From positions 27,194,137 to 27,258,136 of the forward strand of contig NC_063450.1 in NCBI RefSeq assembly GCF_020379485.1: DNA of 64,000 bases, in the 5' to 3' direction. Below are positions 58,878 to 64,000 of this stretch, one piece after another (position 1 is the first letter of the stretch; the number at the start of each line of letters is the position of its first letter). Below the pieces are notes generated by a model. It was given only the letters and a program-made list of their open reading frames with translations. It ran no database searches and was not told the DNA's origin. This DNA comes from Brassica napus (lineage: Eukaryota > Streptophyta > Magnoliopsida > Brassicales > Brassicaceae). Both the position numbers and the translations under genes were made by a program.

Positions 58878-59810
58878 CTTACAAGTAAGTCTTCTATGTA
58901 TAATTAAAACTTGAAGTTTTTTTTTCAATTGCAAAACTAACCTATGACTACTTAATTGTAAGTCGTTTACTTTTAAAAAAATATTATTATTTTAATTTTT
59001 GACAGACGACTGAAATGTAAGTCGTCTGGGAAGTCAAACTTCTGTAATTATCCAGTTAAATGCAAAACTAACCTATGACGACTGAAATGTAAGTCGTCTA
59101 GGTTCTTTGGAAATTTTTTTGAAACCAAACAATAGTAGACGACTTAACTTTCAGTCGTCTCAGGTTACAGATTTCAAAGTCAATTGCAAAAATAACCTTT
59201 GCGTTGACCAGACGATTTCCTGGTAAGTCGTCTACAGCCAGACGACTTCCAGGTAAGTCGTCTACAGCCAGACGACTTCCCAAGTAAGTCGTCTGACGAA
59301 CAGATCTGGAAAAAAACTCGATGTCATACCTTAAATTGGTGAGATAAGTTCCTTAGCATACATAAGGCTTCTCCAAGCACACAGAATCACAAACGAAAGT
59401 CACCCACCCAGAATCGTTAGCTTCTATGACTCTATGAACCATAAAAATTTTAGAATCAAAATCTTGGGTTTTTTTAGCTCATTGTGGAGAGAAAGTGAGA
59501 GATATATTGTGTTTAGTTCACAAGAATGGAAAAAGAAGAAGGGTAAATCGATTTTGGGAGCATTAAGAGCTTCAAATTGGTTGTTCATGGTGGTTGTGGT
59601 ATTGATGACAATGACAATCTTGTAATTACTTGAAGATGATGAGGGTGAGAGAGTAAAGATGTCATTTTTGAAAAAAAAAAAAAAAAAATTGATGGCATTT
59701 TTGTAAATTATATGAACTTGTGGGGTGAATAGGGCAAAACCAATTTTCAAAAAAAAGGAGGTTAGTTTTGTGTTTGACTTTAAGTTGTAGGTCAATTTTG
59801 CAAAAAGCCC

Positions 59811-62000
59811 ATCTAAAAATATTATTTTGAAAACAAATTTGTCTGTTTTTCTAGATTTACTTATACTCAAAAATGCATACGAGATTCATAAATGTTTAAA
59901 AATATTCATTACAAAATTGGATATCCATAAAATATTTTAACTTGGATATCCGGAAAAAAACTAGAGATCAGTAATTCTTCGAAAAAATAGATATTAAAAA
60001 TCAATATCCGTTAAAATCGAGCAAATCATAAATACCTCCAAATTAAAACAACACTCGCTTTTATACAAGTAGATGTATATCTGCAATTATCCATAGAGAT
60101 TTAAATATATAATTTTACATAATTATATTAATATATTTTTATTTACAAAATTACTTATAAAAATTTTAAATTAAGAAATGAATATCAAGGCTCTATAGAA
60201 ACAACACTTTTATTAATTTTGTCATTCAAAAGTTTAATTAATTTTAATATTAAATATTAAGTTTCAGTAATTTTTATTTTTTAATATGTAAAAATATTAT
60301 TTTGAAAAATATTAGTATGTTTTTACTTATATTGAACAATGTGGATATGATATTCACAAATATTCACAAATATTTACAAATATTCACAAATATTTACAAA
60401 TATTCACAAATATTTACGAATATTCATAATTATTTTGGATATCCAGAAAATATTTTAATTTGAATATTCTAAAAAATCTAGAGATAAGTAATTCTTCAGA
60501 AAAAAAATAAATATCAACAATCAATATCCATTAAAAATAAAGCAAATCAGAAAAACCTATATATTTAAACAGCTCTGGCTTTTATACAAGTAGATAAATA
60601 CATACAATTAAAAGAGTTATATATATTTTTTTATTTATTTATTTTTCTTACATAATTATTATTTTAATATATATTTATTTAAAAAATACTTATATAAAAT
60701 TAAATTAAGAAATGAATATCAAGGCTTTATAGAAACAATATTTTCTTAATTTTAGTAATTCTAAAGTTTAATTAATTTTAATATTGAATATAAAGTTTCA
60801 GTAACTGTTATTTATATTATGTAAATAATATTATTTTGTAAACAATTCTGTATGTTTTCTTGATTTACTTATATTGAACAAAGTGGATAAGATATTCGTA
60901 AATATTTAAATGTTTTTATTAAATTTTGGATATCAAGAAAATTATTTAATTTGGATATTCAGAAAAATCTCGAGATCAGTAATTCTTTGGAAAAATAAAT
61001 ATTAAAATTAAAAATGGAGGAAATCATATATACTCCAAATTTATACAATTCTAGCTTTTATACAAGTAGATGTATATCGACAATCAAATATAGAGTTTTA
61101 AATATACAATTTCACGTAATTATAATTTAATATATCTTTATTTACAAAATTACTAATAAAAATTTTAAATTAAGAAATGAATATCTAGTTTTTATAGAAA
61201 CAATATTTTAGAAATTTTGTAATTCAAAATTTTAGTAAATTTTAATATTGAATATAAAGTTTCAGTAATTTTATTTCATACTATGTAATAATATTATTTT
61301 GAAAACAAATTTGTGTTTCTTTATATATTTACTTATATCAAAAAAGTGCATAAGATATTCGCAAATATTTATAAAATTCATAAAGTTTTTGGAGATCCTG
61401 AAAATATTTTAATTTGGATATCTAAAAATTGTGGAGATCAGTAATTCTTTGGAAAAAATAAATACTAAAATCAATATCAGTTAAAAATGGAGCAAATAAT
61501 AAATACTACAAAATTTATACAACTCTAGCTTTATTACAAGTAGATGTATATCTACAATTAAACATAGAATATACAATTTTACATAGTTCTAGTTTAATAT
61601 ATCTTTATTTACAAAATTACTAATAAAAATATGAAGGTTCTATAGAAACCACATTTTCTTCCTTTTTGTAATTCAAAAGTTTAATAAATTTTAAAATTGA
61701 ATATAAAGTTTGAGTAATTTTTCTTTCACACTATGTAAAAATATTATTTTGAAAACAAGTTTGTATGTTTTTCTACATTTACTTATACTGAAAAGGTGTA
61801 TAAGATATTTTTAAATATTTACAAATATTCATAAATGTTTTGGATATCTAAATAATATTTTACATTGAATATTTAAAAAAAATTCTGGAGATAAATAATT
61901 CTTCAGAAAAAATAAATATTAAAAATTAAAATCTATTAAAATTGGAGAAAATAATACCACAAAATTTATACAACTCTGGCTTTTATACAAGTAAATATAT
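59811..62000 (+). repeat. AT-rich satellite-like array, right part
   Basis: Same unit as the left part, starting near 59840, 60318, 60851, 61312 and 61765; spacings about 450-530 bp. The longer unit near 60340-60425 carries an inner tandem of AAATATTCACAAATATTTAC. The last unit breaks off after CTTTTATACAAGTA at about 61995. Units have diverged by roughly 15-25 percent by eye. Confidence 0.88.
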
Positions 62001-64000
62001 TTTTAAACCACTAAACTTTACCAATCATGTTGTAACTTTATTTTTAAAAGTTAAAGTTTACATCTAGTTTCTATTAATTTTTACAAGTCTTGCTTTAGCT
62101 TTATTTTTAAATCTACTAGAGAAAAAAAATAAAGCAAATTTTGTTCTTATGTATATTAGGCAAAAAACCTACTTCTTGTTTTTATAGGCTGTAAAATTTG
62201 TAAAATGAAGAAAAACTATCTACAATATCAAATAAAGCACATAATCATAATAAAAAACATTTATAAATATTTTAATTTAACTTTGGGTGTTTCTTAAATT
62301 ATTGAAATATTTGAAATAACATAAAAATTATTTACATATCGCATCTTAAATAACCATAAAATTTTATAAGGAAATATTAATATAAATTATTTTAATTGAT
62401 AAAAAAAATAATTATTTTTAAATATGCAGCACATATTTTATTTTAATATATCTACAGCATATACCTTACAGCTACACCAAATATAACTACAACAAAAGTT
62501 TATGAAGAAAAAGTTTACAGTAACAACTTTATAGGTACAACCGACTTACCTACAGCAAAATTTTTACAGTTAAAATCCGCAATTGAACCAATCATCACCA
62601 TGTAATACTAACGGCCGTTTGCAGGGATGGCGATTCGAAGTCACTACCTTTAGACTATATATCACCATCACTACATTACGCTATAGATAAATTATTGGCA
62701 AATTATGGCCGTTTAAATAGATATATTATTTTCGCTCCAGCTTCTAATGCTTGGTATCAGGCCGGTACTGAATGGGGCTTATGATTTTGTATGGTAATGG
62801 TTTCCGGGTCAACGATGTAATCAGCATGAAATATCATGGGCTAGTTGTGGTAGATCAAGAGACCGTTCAATATAATTATACATGTTTGTAATTTTAATTT
62901 AATTTATCGGTTCAATCATATAATTTAATATGTACATTTATTTTCATATTTTATAGTTAAAATTAAGTTTCAGAATTTTAAACTTGAAATTTTATAATTT
63001 TTAAAAGGAATATTTTTGAGTTTAGGATTTGGAGTTAGGATTAACGTTTTGAATTTGAGTTTATGATTAAAAGTTTAGGATTTAAAATTTGTGTTTAAGG
63101 GTTGTTAATAATAATTATTGAATTGTTTTCAAGCTTGGATTTAGATTTAGATTTTGGGTTTAGTTTAAAGTTTAGGGTCCAAATGGTCCATATATAATAA
63201 ACAATAATTCTTACTCATTCCTTAAAATTACACAATTTATGGGAAATTTTCGCTTCGTTTGATTCCTTGTCATTCCTTGAATTTTAAGGAACTATAGAAG
63301 AAAAATATTCCTTATCAAAAATTGATATGGAACAAAAGGAATAAATATTCATTTTCATTCCTTTTATTTTGTTCATATTAATTCATTTTCTACTCATTGG
63401 TATTTTTATTTTAATGGTCACCATTTAGAGCTTTAGTGTTTATTATATATGGTTTGTACAGGTTTAGGGTAAGATGTGAGATTTTTTTTTTTTTTTTGAC
63501 ATCAGTAAGATGTGAGATTAAAGTTTGAAAATATCAGATTTGTAATTTATGTTTAATAATTGGTGTCTAAATTATATTTTTAGTTTATATATATGATTCG
63601 GGGGGGGGGGGGGGGGGGGGGGGGGGTACTTAGGTATAGAGTTAAGTTATGAAAATAGTGTTTCAAAAGTTTAGGGTCTCAGATAGTTACAAAATATTGT
63701 GGGAAATCGTAGTATTTCGTGACTGAATCGTGACAAAAATTATTTTGTGGATTAGCAGTGAAAATTTTTGTGACTAAACTGTGGCAAAAAAATATAATTT
63801 CTTTTGTAGATTAGCCTCATTTTATTTCGTAGCAAATTCTTGGTTTTTTTGCCATGATTTATACATGAATTACCACATTTTTCATTTCGTGGTTTTTTTA
63901 AACTTGCCACAAAAAATTTGTAACTATTTCTTGGATATAACCGATATTTCTACTAATTTCATAAAGTTCTTTTTGGTTCAAAGTCAATTTGGTAGTAAAT
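62001..64000. other. AT-rich intergenic DNA, no gene seen
   Basis: Only short frames. From 62460 to 62590 words such as CTACAGC and TTACAGT recur. From 63680 to 63920 GTGGCAAAAA, CGTGACAAAAATT and TTGCCACAAAAAA recur in both orientations, as in the subterminal parts of some CACTA elements; the window ends before any terminus can be checked. Confidence 0.45.
63600..63626 (+). repeat. 27-base G homopolymer
   Basis: An uninterrupted run of 27 G in very AT-rich DNA. It could be a real G tract able to form G-quadruplexes or an assembly or sequencing artefact. Confidence 0.95.

Larger units (their letters stand above)
55337..59300. repeat. GACGACT...AGTCGTC palindrome arrays of MULE-2
   Basis: Imperfect palindromes of about 22-26 bp, GACGACTTACATTTC-AGTCGTC and variants, occur singly every 50-150 bp (for example 55368, 55768, 55895, 56018, 56111, 56152, 57955, 58080, 58213, 58981, 59078, 59137). 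At 56590-56690 and 57090-57260 they become head-to-tail AAGTCGTCTGGACTTCC units. At 59210-59300 three CAGACGACTTCC-GTAAGTCGTCT copies are tandem. They are found across the element but not in the hAT MITE inserted in it. Confidence 0.9.
55170..59810. mobile_element. MULE-2: Mutator-like element rich in palindromes
   Basis: The left end TGGATTTTTGCCAAAACTAA and the right end, read inward, GGGCTTTTTGCAAAATTGAC are inverted and stay similar for about 50 bp (CAACTT, then AAAACTAACC). GGG-TTTTGCAAAA ends are typical of VANDAL/MULE elements. TATCTAAAA (55161-55169) and CATCTAAAA (59810-59818) give an 8- to 9-bp duplication. The undisturbed satellite unit shows a single ATGTAAAAATA here, confirming the insertion. 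No transposase was found in its 4.6 kb, so it is non-autonomous. It contains dozens of GACGACT/AGTCGTC words, a duplicated segment, and a nested hAT MITE. Confidence 0.85.

Noticed and set aside
55337..59300. Regularly spaced short repeats that could suggest a CRISPR array
   Set aside because: Repeats are palindromic, vary in length and spacing, and lie in a plant MULE; no cas genes and no constant spacers.
59424..59870. 148-codon frame on - near the right end of MULE-2
   Set aside because: It runs through a homopolymer tract and the terminal inverted repeat into the satellite; at most a leader of a lost gene.

Overview
The window is nuclear DNA of a flowering plant, almost certainly a crucifer and most likely Brassica or a close relative. 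Evidence: spliced genes with plant-type introns, AT-rich intergenic DNA, and Brassicaceae-style Helitrons, Mutator-like elements (MULEs), Ty1/copia elements and MITEs. Only two intact host genes are visible: a DC1 (C1-type Cys/His-rich) protein gene at 31253-33043 (+), and BRR2, the U5 snRNP helicase that unwinds U4/U6 and activates the spliceosome, at 43394-51169 (+, three coding exons, about 2,186 aa). From memory, Arabidopsis has a BRR2A gene and a DC1 gene close together on chromosome 1, so this looks like a partly fractionated, transposon-inflated syntenic block.

Layout. 1-2905: 3' part of a decayed copia element (A) with one LTR. 3102-3254: SINE-like retroposon. 4448-12703: an 8.3-kb MULE with 9-bp target duplication, a dead MURA-type transposase (+) and a convergent DUF1985 gene (-). 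Its non-coding parts are full of a GTAYAACT motif. 12839-21410: a chain of Helitrons. The last one carries fragments of an ERD6-like sugar transporter gene and a 40S ribosomal protein S4 gene. 21513-27678: copia element B (-), perfect 5-bp target duplication, young LTRs but a dead pol. 29199-31100: a perfect tandem duplication of the DC1 gene upstream region, each copy with a different MITE. 33351-34437: small Helitron (-). 35434-40803: copia element C (+), LTRs with TA...TA ends. 41421-41736: hAT MITE. 43.1-51.5 kb: BRR2 with minisatellite-like introns. 51829-53159: long-TIR MULE-type element with a SINE inside. 53330-62000: an AT-rich tandem array of roughly 460-bp units, split by a 4.6-kb MULE (55170-59810) packed with GACGACT...AGTCGTC palindromes, itself split by a hAT MITE. 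62-64 kb: AT-rich DNA with a 27-base G run.

The most interesting signal is the motif architecture of the two large MULEs. In the first, GTAYAACT follows the transcribed strand of each gene and flips between the two convergent genes, avoiding exons. With a DUF1985 (VANC-like) gene in the same element, this resembles the sequence-specific anti-silencing systems known from Arabidopsis VANDAL transposons, but with a different motif. The second MULE carries another, palindromic, element-specific motif. All family and age statements were made by eye; no database search was run.
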